A stretch of 11,620 nucleotides of DNA, from contig JADFFP010000010.1 in assembly GCA_022568115.1 (NCBI GenBank), positions 1 through 11,620 of the forward strand, read 5' to 3'. The position numbers were made by a program, and so were the translations under genes. This document shows positions 1 through 9,295 of the stretch, in pieces. Source of the DNA: Pseudomonadota bacterium. Its GTDB lineage: Bacteria; Pseudomonadota; Alphaproteobacteria; Sphingomonadales; SMXR01. Position 1 is the stretch's first letter. The number at the start of each line of letters is the position of its first letter. The notes beneath the pieces are model-generated. The model made no database searches and was not told the DNA's origin. It worked only from the letters and a program-made list of their open reading frames with translations.

Positions 1-780
1 CCCCTTGAAGACCCCGGCTTCAAAGCCGAACAAAGTATCGGCGTCGGCGATCCGGCTGGTGTTTATAAAACGCGGGGCCAGATGCTGGAAGGCCCGTTCG
101 CGGTATTGGAAATTGCTTTGGTTATCCCCGGTTTCACGGTAGCGGAAGCCGGCGCCAAGGTGGACGGTGGCTTCACCCGCCGGGATCGCGCGGGTCGCCC
201 GGATTGTAAACTTGAAGCCGGTATGGTCGCCGCTGCCGGCAAACCCGCCCTGGAAGATGCCAACCGCGAACAGGCCCTTGTCGGAGGCCCTGGTCAACGC
301 AATTCCGAACTGGCGGCCGAAAGCGAAAGCATCGCTATAGCCGCTGCGCTCCATCACGTCGGTAAAGCGGTTGGAGGTTGCCTCGTCAAATGACGGCGGC
401 AACTTGAAATGCCCGCCCTTGATCTCCACCGGTCCGTTCCAGGCAATGTAGATATCCTTGTAGGTGACCTTCTTGCGGGCGAAGTCGGCGGTGAAACGAA
501 AGGCGATTTTGTTCCCGTAACCGCCGTCGACGCCAACCCGCGCGGTGCGGAACTCGCTGGCGTTCAGATTGGTAGTGTTGTCCCGGTCATTGACCCAGGC
601 ATGGTCGAGAAAAACCCTGCCCTTCAGTTTGATGGTGAGCTTGCCGCCGGCGGACCTGATGACCGGCTTGTTGTCCCATTCCAGGTTCAGTGTATTGCCG
701 CCCGATGTACCCTGGGCCCCGGCCGGCATCGCCAAAGCTGTTAACAAAAGGACACCCGCTCCCAAACCTCCATACTTCAT
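1..780 (-). CDS. Phosphate-selective porin O/P-like outer-membrane protein (3' end outside window)
   Basis: The first 260 residues of a minus-strand gene that stays open to the left edge, so its C-terminus is missing. Residues 1-22 form a signal peptide: a short basic start, a hydrophobic core and a PAGA-Q cleavage site. The mature part has the pattern of the OprP/OprO porin family. A first strand with KLKGRVFLDHAW is followed by a segment with FRTARVGVDGGYG, then FTADFARKKVTYKDIYIAW, then GHFKLPPSFDE and a DVMERSG segment. Alternating polar and hydrophobic residues fit beta-strands throughout. Family members form trimeric outer-membrane channels for phosphate or polyphosphate. The ATG is preceded at 8 bases by AGAGGA (789-794). 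A Pho box about 110 bp upstream independently supports a phosphate-linked role. Substrate specificity cannot be read from this fragment, and other anion porins share the fold. Confidence 0.82.
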   Translation of the reverse strand, partial: MKYGGLGAGVLLLTALAMPAGAQGTSGGNTLNLEWDNKPVIRSAGGKLTIKLKGRVFLDHAWVNDRDNTTNLNASEFRTARVGVDGGYGNKIAFRFTADFARKKVTYKDIYIAWNGPVEIKGGHFKLPPSFDEATSNRFTDVMERSGYSDAFAFGRQFGIALTRASDKGLFAVGIFQGGFAGSGDHTGFKFTIRATRAIPAGEATVHLGAGFRYRETGDNQSNFQYRERAFQHLAPRFINTSRIADADTLFGFEAGVFKG

Positions 781-839
781 CGTCTGTTTCCTCTAATCTT
801 CATTAGCCGGGCCTTATTAAACCCCTCCATTAAAGCCAT
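777..839 (-). other. Possible 20-codon leader ORF overlapping the porin start
   Basis: A minus-strand ORF of 20 codons starts at ATG 839 and ends with TGA at 779-777, overlapping the porin ATG as ATGA. A near-perfect Shine-Dalgarno AGGAGGTGA lies upstream at 862-854, but it is about 17 bases from the ATG (14 from an in-frame TTG at 842), longer than usual. The peptide is basic and low in hydrophobics and resembles nothing I know. It could provide translational coupling or be chance. Confidence 0.2.
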
Positions 840-875
840 CAAGGCGAATATCTTCACCTCCTGGTTTCAGGGGAT

Positions 876-881
876 TTTCTA
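876..881 (-). promoter_or_regulatory. Probable -10 element of the porin promoter
   Basis: TAGAAA on the minus strand begins 10 bp after the end of the Pho box. No good -35 hexamer is present; the Pho box occupies that place, as in PhoB-class promoters. The implied transcript start near 869-870 would give an untranslated leader of about 90 bases before the porin ATG at 780. Confidence 0.45.
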
Positions 882-891
882 GAACCCCGGC

Positions 892-931
892 ATGACTTTC
901 ATATGACAGGAATATTAAGGTTAAATGACAA
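892..931 (-). promoter_or_regulatory. Pho box (PhoB operator) upstream of the porin gene
   Basis: Read on the minus strand, 909-892 is CTGTCAT-ATGA-AAGTCAT: two 7-bp direct repeats separated by 4 bp, which is the layout of a PhoB-binding Pho box. A further half-site, TTGTCAT, starts at 931, exactly 22 bp (two 11-bp repeats) before the first. The slot between them (starting at 920) matches poorly. The box lies in front of a phosphate-porin-like gene and 10 bp upstream of a TAGAAA -10 candidate, the expected position for a PhoB-activated promoter that lacks a good -35. Pattern and spacing are visible in the sequence; PhoB binding is inferred. Confidence 0.72.
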
Positions 932-932
932 C

Positions 933-961
933 AAAAAAGGCCGGGAAAATCCCGGCCTTTT
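933..961 (-). terminator. Rho-independent terminator of the groES-groEL operon
   Basis: An 11-bp perfect stem, AAAAGGCCGGG (935-945) with CCCGGCCTTTT (951-961), encloses a 5-base loop. Read on the minus strand it ends in six T residues (938-933), a canonical intrinsic terminator. It begins about 27 bp past the groEL stop and isolates the porin gene from groE transcription. The stem also has a short T-run on the plus strand, so it may act in both directions. Confidence 0.9.
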
Positions 962-987
962 CAATATCTTTAAAAACGGTGCTGGCC

Positions 988-2634
<1,647 letters not shown>

Positions 2635-2670
2635 TCAATTCCTTTGGTTTTTGAATATTCAGTTGAAATG

Positions 2671-2961
2671 TTACTTGCTGATAATGCCGAGAATGTCGGA
2701 TTCTTTCATGATCAGCAGTTCCTCACCGTCGATCTTGATCTCGTTGCCAGACCACTGGCCGAACAGAACCCGGTCGCCGGCCTTGACGTCAAGCGCAATG
2801 ACTTTGCCGTCTTCGCCTCTGGCCCCGCCGCCAACCGCAATCACTTTGCCTTCGCTGGGTTTTTCCTTGGCGGTATCCGGAATAATGATTCCGCCCGGCG
2901 TTTTTTCTTCGTTTTCGATACGCCGGACCAGAACCCGGTCATGTAATGGACGAAATTTCAT
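2671..2961 (-). CDS. groES: Co-chaperonin GroES
   Basis: The 96-residue heptameric lid of the GroEL chamber, acting in the cytoplasm. It is full length for the family, beginning [14 protein letters not shown]. The mobile loop that contacts GroEL is visible at about residues 17-33 ([17 protein letters not shown]). The dome turn ([12 protein letters not shown]) and the closing [16 protein letters not shown] strand are also clear. An SD of GGAAAGGGA precedes the ATG. It is the first gene of the groES-groEL operon; the CIRCE operator and a probable promoter lie 44-110 bp upstream, so expression should be heat-inducible through HrcA. Nothing unusual is seen in this gene, in contrast to the damaged groEL that follows. 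Confidence 0.97.
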   Translation of the reverse strand: MKFRPLHDRVLVRRIENEEKTPGGIIIPDTAKEKPSEGKVIAVGGGARGEDGKVIALDVKAGDRVLFGQWSGNEIKIDGEELLIMKESDILGIISK

Positions 2962-3004
2962 GGGAATATCCCTTTCCAGTAATTTTATCTTTTAATTTCC
3001 TGAT

Positions 3005-3031
3005 TTAGCACTCCTTGAGGATGAGTGCCAA
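3005..3031 (-). promoter_or_regulatory. CIRCE element (HrcA operator) of groES-groEL
   Basis: TTAGCACTC (3005-3013), a 9-base spacer and GAGTGCCAA (3023-3031) match the CIRCE consensus TTAGCACTC-N9-GAGTGCTAA at 17 of 18 arm positions; the one change is C for T in the right arm. It lies 43 bp upstream of the groES ATG, between the promoter and the gene, where HrcA repression normally acts. HrcA itself is not in the window. Confidence 0.95.
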
Positions 3032-3041
3032 TCGTCGCGGC

Positions 3042-3071
3042 TAGATATTGCTATTTATGCTCAAGAGTCAA
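3042..3071 (-). promoter_or_regulatory. Probable groES promoter
   Basis: On the minus strand CTTGACT provides a -35 (TTGACT, 3071-3066), followed after 18 bp by TATCTA (3047-3042). CIRCE begins about 10 bp further on, where the transcript would start. The -35 is good and the -10 is weak. The CTTGAC -35 is typical of alphaproteobacterial groE promoters, which may be read by the housekeeping or the heat-shock sigma factor. Confidence 0.55.
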
Positions 3072-3183
3072 GGCCTGGGTGCGGAATTGTGAAATTTAAT
3101 TTCTTGTTTTTTTAAACCAGAATGAGCTTGTCTTCCTTGGCTCTTTAATCAAAACTGCAAAAAATTCAAAATTTGGGGTGTCT

Positions 3184-4500
3184 ATGCCAAATAAAAATTC
3201 CAAATTGCTGCAAGTTTTCATTATCGGTTCCGGTCCGGCCGGGTACTACACCGCTGAGGCGCTGGGGCAGGAAGAAAACGTCCGGGTCGATATCATCGAC
3301 AAGCTTCCCACCCCCTATGGCCTGATCCGCGGCGGGGTGGCCCCCGATCACCAGAAAATCAAGGGGGTTTACCGCAGGTATGAGAAAACCTCGCTGGGGG
3401 AAAACGTCCGTTTTGCCGGCAATCTGGAGGTCGGCCGGGATGTTTCCCTGGGCGAATTGCGCGAAATGTACGACGCCGTGGTGCTGGCGCTGGGCGCTCC
3501 GAAAGACCGCACGCTGGGCATCCCGGGGGATGACAAATTGGGGGTTATCGGCTCGGCCGAGTTTGTCGGCTGGTACAATTCCCACCCCGATTTTGCCGAT
3601 CTCGACCCGGATCTTGATATTTCAACCGTGGTGGTGATCGGCAACGGCAATGTCGCGGTCGACGCCGCCCGGGTGCTGGCCAAAACGCCCCAAGAGATGG
3701 CCGCTTCCGACCTGGCCCCTTACGCGGCGGAAAAAATCCACAGCGCGCCGATCAGCAAGATCTGGATGCTTGGCCGCCGGGGGCCTTTGGAAGCCAAATT
3801 TACCCCCAAGGAAATGGGCGAGCTGGGGGAGTTGCAAAACTGTGTCACGGTCACCGATAAAGACCAGATTCCAAATCTTACAGAAGAACAGCTGGCCGCC
3901 CTGCCGCTGGTGGTCCGGAAAAACATGGTGCATCTGAAAGCCTTTACCGGAAACAAACCGGAGGCGGGTAAAAAAACCCTGCATATGCGGTTTTATTCCA
4001 AACCTATCGAGGTCCTGGGCGGGGATCGCGTCACCGGCCTCAGGCTGGAGAAAACCAGGGTTGAGGACGGAAATTGTATCGGCACCGGTGAAACCTTCGA
4101 GATCGGCTGCCAGATGATCGTGCCCGCCATCGGTTATCGCAGCATACCGCTTGAAGGCGCTAAATTCCGCGAGGATTGGGGCTGTTTCGATAACCGGGAT
4201 GGCAAAATTGAAGACCGGCTTTATTGCACCGGCTGGGCGCGGAGGGGGCCGACCGGCACGATCGGCACCAACCGCCCCGATGGCCACCAAATCGCCGCCA
4301 GGATTTTGCAGGAAGTCACCCCTGGCGGCAGGCCGGGCGGGGCCGGGCTTGACGCCCTGGCGGGGCGAAGGGGGCTCGATATAATTACCTTTGGCGGCTG
4401 GCAAAAAATCGAGGCGGCGGAAGAAAAGGCCGCGACCGGCGAGGCTCCCAGAGTCAAGTTTCACCGTACCCGGGATATGCTAACCGCCGCCCGGCGTTGA
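3184..4500 (+). CDS. Ferredoxin/NADP+ reductase, adrenodoxin-reductase (FprA) type
   Basis: A two-dinucleotide-binding flavoprotein that moves electrons between NADPH and a ferredoxin-like partner. The FAD site GSGPAG is at residues 15-20, followed by the family signature PTPYGLIRGGVAPDHQK (42-58). The NADPH-binding GNGNVAVDAAR is at 153-163, and the Arg198-Arg199 pair probably contacts the 2'-phosphate. A second FAD segment, GWARRGPTGTIGTN, is at 350-363. At 438 residues it is close to mycobacterial FprA and mitochondrial adrenodoxin reductase. The ATG at 3184 has GGGGTG 5 bases upstream; a GTG at 3178 would add two residues but overlaps that SD. It is transcribed divergently from groES across a 222-bp gap. 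No ferredoxin or P450 partner lies nearby, so the physiological acceptor is unknown; iron-sulfur or heme metabolism is possible. Confidence 0.92.
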   Translation: MPNKNSKLLQVFIIGSGPAGYYTAEALGQEENVRVDIIDKLPTPYGLIRGGVAPDHQKIKGVYRRYEKTSLGENVRFAGNLEVGRDVSLGELREMYDAVVLALGAPKDRTLGIPGDDKLGVIGSAEFVGWYNSHPDFADLDPDLDISTVVVIGNGNVAVDAARVLAKTPQEMAASDLAPYAAEKIHSAPISKIWMLGRRGPLEAKFTPKEMGELGELQNCVTVTDKDQIPNLTEEQLAALPLVVRKNMVHLKAFTGNKPEAGKKTLHMRFYSKPIEVLGGDRVTGLRLEKTRVEDGNCIGTGETFEIGCQMIVPAIGYRSIPLEGAKFREDWGCFDNRDGKIEDRLYCTGWARRGPTGTIGTNRPDGHQIAARILQEVTPGGRPGGAGLDALAGRRGLDIITFGGWQKIEAAEEKAATGEAPRVKFHRTRDMLTAARR

Positions 4501-4501
4501 C

Positions 4502-4531
4502 TTGGACGGCGTAGAGCTTACATGCTATAAA
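4502..4531 (+). promoter_or_regulatory. Possible promoter of sppA-msrB
   Basis: TATAAA (4526-4531) is preceded by TGC, forming an extended -10. A weak -35, TTGGAC (4502-4507), lies 18 bp before it. The element starts right after the reductase stop codon, 40 bp upstream of the sppA ATG. No terminator separates the genes, so read-through from the reductase gene is also likely. Confidence 0.45.
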
Positions 4532-4570
4532 ACAAGGCTTACCGTAACCGCAGCGCAAAAGGACCAACCC

Positions 4571-6406
4571 ATGCAGGGCATCAAGGACGTTTTAAAAATC
4601 ATCTGGAAGGGCATCCAGCTATTCAAGAGCATGATCGGGACGCTGTTCTTTTTTCTGTTCCTGTTTATTCTCTATAATGCCTTTTTTACCAGCACCACCC
4701 CGGTAGTGCCTAAATCCGCCGCCCTGGTGATCGACCCGGCCGGTTATATCGTCGAACGCGAAACCCAGAAAGATGTCTGGGATATCCTGTTTGAGGACAA
4801 GACCCGGGAAATTCCCGAAACCCTGTTGCGCGACATCGGCAAGGCGATTGAAACCGCCGCCCATGATGAACGGATCAAGGCCCTGGTGCTCAATATGGAT
4901 TACCTCTATAGAGCGGGCCTGGCCCAGCTGCACTACATCGGCGGAAAGGTTGAGGATTTCAAAAAAAGCGGCAAGCCGGTGCTGGCTTACGGCCTTGGCT
5001 TCAGCAACGGGTCGTACCTGGTCGCCTCCTTCGCCGACGAGATTTACATGCACCCCTACGGGGCGGTGTTCCTGACCGGGTATGGGGTCTGGCCCGCCTA
5101 TTACAAAAGCGCACTCGATAAAATCAAAACCAAAATCCACGTCTTCAGGAGCGGCCCCTACAAGGCCTACGGCGAACCTTACCTCCGGGATGACATGTCG
5201 GATGAAGCGCGAGAGGCCAACCGCGTTCTGCTGGATATCCTTTGGGGCGAATTTATCGAACAGATTGCGAACGCCCGCGGGATTGATCCTGCGGCCTTCC
5301 GGGCCAGCTATCAAACCCTGGCCGAGGACCTCAGGGAGGTCGGCGGCGACCTGGCCCAGCTGCCAGTCGAGCAAGGCCTGATCGACGGCCTCAAATCTGA
5401 GAGCCAGTGGGGAGAATATATGGCGACCCTGGTTGGCAATGAAGGCTCAGATGATGGCTATACCAATATTCATATGGCCCAATACCTTGAGGCGACCGCA
5501 AATGACGCCGTTTTCTCCGGCACCTCCGGAAACAGGATCGCCGTGGTGGTCGCCCGTGGCGAAATTATATTCGGTGAGAATATCAACGGCACCGCCGGCT
5601 CATACACGATCATCCGCCAGCTGCAAAAAGCCCGCCTCGATGACAGCGTCAAGGCCGTGGTCTTGAGGATCGACAGCCCGGGCGGCAGCCTGCTGGCCTC
5701 CGAACTGATCCGCGAAGAGATAGAGCTGGTGAAGGCAAGCGGCAAGCCAGTGATCGCCTCGATGGGGGCGGTGGCGGCCTCGGGCGGATACTGGATCGCC
5801 TCACCGGCCGATGAGATCTGGGCCCAGCCGACCACAATTACCGGGTCGATCGGGGTGATCGGGATCGTGCCGACCTTTGAAGGAACGCTGGATGCCATCG
5901 GCATCCATGTCGACGGCGTTGGCACCACCCCGCTTTCGGGTGATTTCAGGCTCGGCCGGCCGCTCTCCCCACTGGCCAGCGACATCATTCAGCAGTCGGT
6001 GGAAAACTCCTACGCGCATTTTATTGATATGGTGGCAAACTACCGCGGGCTGGAGCCGGAAGCAGTGGATGCAATCGGCCAGGGCCGGGTGTGGTCCGGC
6101 CGGGCGGCCTTCGAGTTTGGTCTGGTCGATCGCCTCGGCAACATCGATGACGCTATCGCGGCGGCGGCTTCACGAGCCGAATTGTCCGATTACCAGGTAA
6201 AATATTTCGAGGAGGAACCCGGCTTTTCAGAGAAGTGGGCGGAAATCCTGACCGCCCGGGCCGGGTTTGACCTGGAACAAACCCGCTGGCGGCCGGGAGC
6301 GGTGGAGAGTTTTATGCTGGAGATTACCCGCGTTATTGAACGCCTCGGGCTGCTCAACGATCCTTCCCAGGTTTATGTGCTGTGCGAAATGTGCGAGGTC
6401 CGCTGA
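4571..6406 (+). CDS. sppA: Signal peptide peptidase SppA, long (67-kDa) form
   Basis: A membrane-anchored serine protease of family S49 that degrades signal peptides left in the inner membrane after secretion. The predicted protein is 611 residues, close to E. coli SppA (618), and has the duplicated two-domain layout. A single N-terminal membrane helix is at about 21-39 and the rest would be periplasmic. The Ser/Lys dyad is split across the domains: general base Lys198 in GPYKAYGEPYLRDDM, and nucleophile Ser404 in GAVAASGGYW, matching E. coli Lys209 and Ser409. The motif RIDSPGGS is at 366-373. The ATG at 4571 has AAAAGGA 7 bases upstream; an earlier in-frame TTG (4502) lacks an SD and would put a polar stretch before the anchor. 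The gene follows the reductase by 70 bp and precedes msrB by 6 bp. Confidence 0.95.
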   Translation: MQGIKDVLKIIWKGIQLFKSMIGTLFFFLFLFILYNAFFTSTTPVVPKSAALVIDPAGYIVERETQKDVWDILFEDKTREIPETLLRDIGKAIETAAHDERIKALVLNMDYLYRAGLAQLHYIGGKVEDFKKSGKPVLAYGLGFSNGSYLVASFADEIYMHPYGAVFLTGYGVWPAYYKSALDKIKTKIHVFRSGPYKAYGEPYLRDDMSDEAREANRVLLDILWGEFIEQIANARGIDPAAFRASYQTLAEDLREVGGDLAQLPVEQGLIDGLKSESQWGEYMATLVGNEGSDDGYTNIHMAQYLEATANDAVFSGTSGNRIAVVVARGEIIFGENINGTAGSYTIIRQLQKARLDDSVKAVVLRIDSPGGSLLASELIREEIELVKASGKPVIASMGAVAASGGYWIASPADEIWAQPTTITGSIGVIGIVPTFEGTLDAIGIHVDGVGTTPLSGDFRLGRPLSPLASDIIQQSVENSYAHFIDMVANYRGLEPEAVDAIGQGRVWSGRAAFEFGLVDRLGNIDDAIAAAASRAELSDYQVKYFEEEPGFSEKWAEILTARAGFDLEQTRWRPGAVESFMLEITRVIERLGLLNDPSQVYVLCEMCEVR

Positions 6407-6412
6407 CCGGCC

Positions 6413-6781
6413 ATGAGGAGCAAAAAACTTGACGCGGACCAGCACGCGGTGTTGAGGGAAGGGGCGACCGAGCCGGCCTTTTCGGGCAAGCTGCTGCACC
6501 ACAAAGCCGATGGAACCTATCTGTGCGCCGGCTGCGGGGCGAAGCTGTTTTCAAGCGATGCTAAATATGATTCCGGTTCCGGCTGGCCATCGTTTTTCAA
6601 GCCGGTCTCAGATGACGCCATCCTTGAAATTAAAGACACTTCGCACGGCGCCAACAGAACCGAGATCAAATGCGCCAATTGCAACGGCCACCTCGGTCAC
6701 GTTTTCGCAGATGGCCCGGCCCCCACCGGCCAGCGCTACTGCGTCAATTCACTCAGTCTCGATTTCGAGGGGGATAGCTAA
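6413..6781 (+). CDS. msrB: Peptide-methionine (R)-S-oxide reductase MsrB
   Basis: Reduces methionine-R-sulfoxide in proteins, repairing oxidative damage; probably cytoplasmic, as there is no signal peptide. The 122-residue protein has both zinc-binding pairs, Cys38/Cys41 (CAGC) and Cys87/Cys90 (CANC), the GWPSF motif at 57-61, the NGHLGHVF segment and the catalytic Cys110 in RYCVNS. The residue just before GWPSF, a recycling Cys in many MsrB proteins, is Ser56 here, so regeneration may use another route. The ATG is only 6 bp past the sppA stop with no convincing SD, which suggests translational coupling. Its TAA overlaps the stop codon of the convergent gene to the right. No msrA is seen in the window. 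Confidence 0.95.
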   Translation: MRSKKLDADQHAVLREGATEPAFSGKLLHHKADGTYLCAGCGAKLFSSDAKYDSGSGWPSFFKPVSDDAILEIKDTSHGANRTEIKCANCNGHLGHVFADGPAPTGQRYCVNSLSLDFEGDS

Positions 6782-7941
6782 ACCTCAGCCAGGCCCCAAA
6801 GGAAGACGGTGGCAACCATGATGGAAAAGCCGAACGCGTAGAAGACGCTGATCACCGCGAACTTGAGAAAGGTTTTCAGCCAGCCATCGCCGAAGGCGTT
6901 TTTCAGGGACAGGAACAGAAAAACCGGAAAGCCGTATGTCGAGAGCGTCATCCCGACCGCCTCGGCGGTGCTGCCAAAGATGCTTTGGGCAATCAGAAAA
7001 AACGTCAGGAAGAAAAACAGCGCGGTGTGGAAATGCAGCGAAAAGACCATCTGGTTGAGAATAAAATGCTGCCTGCCCCAATAGAAAAACCTCAAGAAAA
7101 GCCCGAACAGCGGCACAAACACCACCATCACCCGGGGCAGCCAGATATTCAGTGAATTGTTCAGCTTGCGGGGGTCTTCGGCGGCGCGCACAAAGCCGTT
7201 CTGGACCCGCCGGAAAAAATCACTGAGCACTCCAGCACCCTGCACCGGGGCGGTAATCTCAAAAAAATCGCCGACCATCTCCTCGGTTACTTCGGTCTCC
7301 TGCTTCCCTTCCAGGGGAGCGAACATCTGCAGGTTGGGAACGTACCGGAAATTCGACCCGGCGACCGAAAGGAGGCCAGTCTCCCCGGTCACCGGCCGGG
7401 CCTCAATCCCGGCCCGGATGCCTTTCAGCACCCCGATCAGCCTTGGATTTTGATCCTGTTCGGTGGCCTCAGCGATCCGCTCGTCAATATCCGCCAGAGC
7501 TTGCGCCCGGTCCCGTTCGGTAAAAACCGATTCGCTCGCCACCATCGAAAGCTTGAACACCGCCACATCCAAAAGCGCCAAAGCGGCAAAAAACGCCACC
7601 AGCGAGATCAGGTACAGCCGGATCGGGGGCGTGTAGCTGGCGCGCTTACCCTTAAAATAATTCCGGGTCATAATGCCGGGCATCAACAGCAAGTGGGCAA
7701 AGGTTCGCCACAACTTCGATTCCGGCGAGATCAGATGGTCGGTCATATCCTCGACCATTTCCCAATAGGGATTTTTGCCGGTGAAGTGGCGCTGGCCGCA
7801 CACCGCGCAATACTTTCCATAAAGCCCCGCCCCGCAGTTTGTGCAGGTGTGATCGCCAAGCGTGAGCTTACGCCTTGCCGGCATCTTTTCCCGCCGTTTG
7901 GCGGGCAGAACGCCTTTAATCTTGTCAAGCAGTGGTTTCAC
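6778..7941 (-). CDS. DUF3667-like zinc-ribbon membrane protein (downstream paralogue)
   Basis: A 387-residue membrane protein of unknown function. After a basic N-terminus there is a zinc ribbon with Cys33, Cys36, Cys45 and Cys48 (CTNCG, CAVCGQ). A conserved [21 protein letters not shown] stretch leads into a first membrane helix near 107-127. A soluble segment follows (about 130-265), then four probable helices near 268-288, 303-323, 329-347 and 361-384. The motif FSLHFHT at 300-306 matches its neighbour. I recognise the arrangement as DUF3667; no function is established. The start is GTG (7941), with AAGGG 6 bases upstream overlapping the stop of the upstream paralogue. The gap is only 9 bp, so the two genes are co-transcribed and probably translationally coupled. 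Its TAG overlaps the msrB stop on the other strand, leaving no room for a separate terminator. Confidence 0.8.
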   Translation of the reverse strand: MKPLLDKIKGVLPAKRREKMPARRKLTLGDHTCTNCGAGLYGKYCAVCGQRHFTGKNPYWEMVEDMTDHLISPESKLWRTFAHLLLMPGIMTRNYFKGKRASYTPPIRLYLISLVAFFAALALLDVAVFKLSMVASESVFTERDRAQALADIDERIAEATEQDQNPRLIGVLKGIRAGIEARPVTGETGLLSVAGSNFRYVPNLQMFAPLEGKQETEVTEEMVGDFFEITAPVQGAGVLSDFFRRVQNGFVRAAEDPRKLNNSLNIWLPRVMVVFVPLFGLFLRFFYWGRQHFILNQMVFSLHFHTALFFFLTFFLIAQSIFGSTAEAVGMTLSTYGFPVFLFLSLKNAFGDGWLKTFLKFAVISVFYAFGFSIMVATVFLWGLAEV

Positions 7942-7950
7942 GGTTTGCCC

Positions 7951-9240
7951 TTAAGCCTCGGCGAAGGCGAAGATAAAAATCGTCCCCAGCATGATCGAAA
8001 AGCCGATTATATAAAAAAGCGAAATAACCAGGAACTTGAAAAAGGTCCGGAACCAACCGTTGCCGCTGGCCACCTTGAGGGCGATAAAAAGATACAGCGG
8101 CGCGGCGCCGAAAAACATCCAGGTGCTGACCGCTGAGCCGAGGTAGACCTGGGCGATCACAAAAAACGTCAGCACGAAAAACAGATAGGTATGGAAATGG
8201 AGTGAAAATACCAGGTGATTGTAGATATAGTGTTCGCGCTTCCAGTAAAAAAATCTTAAAAATATCGCGAACAGCGGGATAAAAATCGCCATGATGAGCG
8301 GCACCCAGTTGTTGAGCGCATTGTTGAGCCGCCGGGGGTCCTGGGCGGCGTTCTTCAGGCCCCGCTGGACCTTGGGCGCCAGATCGGTCAGGAATTCAGG
8401 ATCGTCATCACCGCCGCCGGTGTCAAACTGGAAAGTGTCCTCGATAACGCCTTCCGGCAAAGCCTGGTCTTCGCTGGTAATGGGGGCGAACATTTTTGGC
8501 TCGATATCATAATCGTAAATGAGGTTTCCCTGGCCGGTGCGCCGCACCTTGCTCTGGTCCGGCTCCGCCAATTTATCAGCGCGCCACTCCTCCAGCCCCT
8601 CAATTCGCCCCAGCGCCCGGCCACGGGACCTGATCGCCTTTGCCAGCTTGCCGGTTTCGTCAGCCGCGGCGTACTTTTCGACTTTGGCCTCTTGTTCGGA
8701 CAGGGCCGTCTGGAGAACCGCCAGGCGCTGGTCATAAGTAACGGCCTCGCCGGTGAACTTGACGATCGCGACATCAAGGACGTTGATGGTCAGGAAAAAC
8801 ATGATAATCGAGATCAGGAAAGTGCGGATCGGCGGCAGAAAGCGGATGCGCCTTCCGGCGATATATTCGCGGGTCATGGCGCCGGGCAGAAACAAAAGAT
8901 AACCGAGCGTGCGCCACAGCCGGGAATCCTTCGAAAAGACGTTATCGGAGAAATCCTCGACAAAGGTCCAGTAAGGGCGCCGGTAATCGGAATCCTTCTG
9001 GCCGCACAGATGACAGAAATTGCCCTGGAGGTGCGCCCCGCAGTTCTTGCAGGCGTTGATTTCAGGCAGCTGGGAAGCGGTATCCTCAAGCCGCTTGCCC
9101 CGGGTCTTCAGGATGATTTTGCTTTGCTTTGCTTCTTTTTTCCTGAGCTTCTTAAGCTTTCTTCTGGACAGCTTCCTGGCCGGCCGCTCGCGCAGCAAAA
9201 GCAGATAACCCTTGACCTGTTTGCCGATGCTTTTGAACAT
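7951..9240 (-). CDS. DUF3667-like zinc-ribbon membrane protein (upstream paralogue)
   Basis: A 429-residue paralogue of the gene that follows it. Residues 19-52 are very rich in Lys and Arg, so the N-terminus should face the cytoplasm. The zinc ribbon uses Cys64, Cys67, Cys76 and Cys79 (CKNCG, CHLCGQ). It shares with its neighbour the SRLWRTLGYLLFLPGAMTREY segment, a first helix near 137-158, an Arg-Arg-Leu-Asn-Asn motif (RRLNNALNNW) just before the next helix, [10 protein letters not shown] at 342-351, and a final helix near 401-426. The central soluble region (about 160-300) is the most divergent part and is rich in acidic residues. Helices near 313-330, 343-366 and 372-389 make about five in all. 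The ATG has AAAAGG 8 bases upstream. Function is unknown; the paired arrangement suggests a hetero-oligomer or two related membrane subunits. Confidence 0.8.
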   Translation of the reverse strand: MFKSIGKQVKGYLLLLRERPARKLSRRKLKKLRKKEAKQSKIILKTRGKRLEDTASQLPEINACKNCGAHLQGNFCHLCGQKDSDYRRPYWTFVEDFSDNVFSKDSRLWRTLGYLLFLPGAMTREYIAGRRIRFLPPIRTFLISIIMFFLTINVLDVAIVKFTGEAVTYDQRLAVLQTALSEQEAKVEKYAAADETGKLAKAIRSRGRALGRIEGLEEWRADKLAEPDQSKVRRTGQGNLIYDYDIEPKMFAPITSEDQALPEGVIEDTFQFDTGGGDDDPEFLTDLAPKVQRGLKNAAQDPRRLNNALNNWVPLIMAIFIPLFAIFLRFFYWKREHYIYNHLVFSLHFHTYLFFVLTFFVIAQVYLGSAVSTWMFFGAAPLYLFIALKVASGNGWFRTFFKFLVISLFYIIGFSIMLGTIFIFAFAEA

Positions 9241-9295
9241 ATCCCCCGCCTTTTAGAGCATATCAACTCCAAACGAAATCATTTGACCGGGAATG

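Noticed and set aside
3178..3183. GTG start of the reductase gene at 3178
   Set aside because: The GTG overlaps the GGGGTG SD that is well placed for the ATG at 3184.
3622..4464. 280-codon minus-strand ORF
   Set aside because: It is antisense to the reductase gene, whose FAD and NADPH motifs are clear; the minus-strand translation resembles no family.
4502..4570. TTG start of sppA at 4502
   Set aside because: No SD precedes it, and the ATG at 4571 has a good SD and places the membrane helix at the usual position.
4619..5374. 251-codon minus-strand ORF
   Set aside because: It lies within sppA, which has both catalytic residues and a full-length frame; it is a composition-driven shadow.
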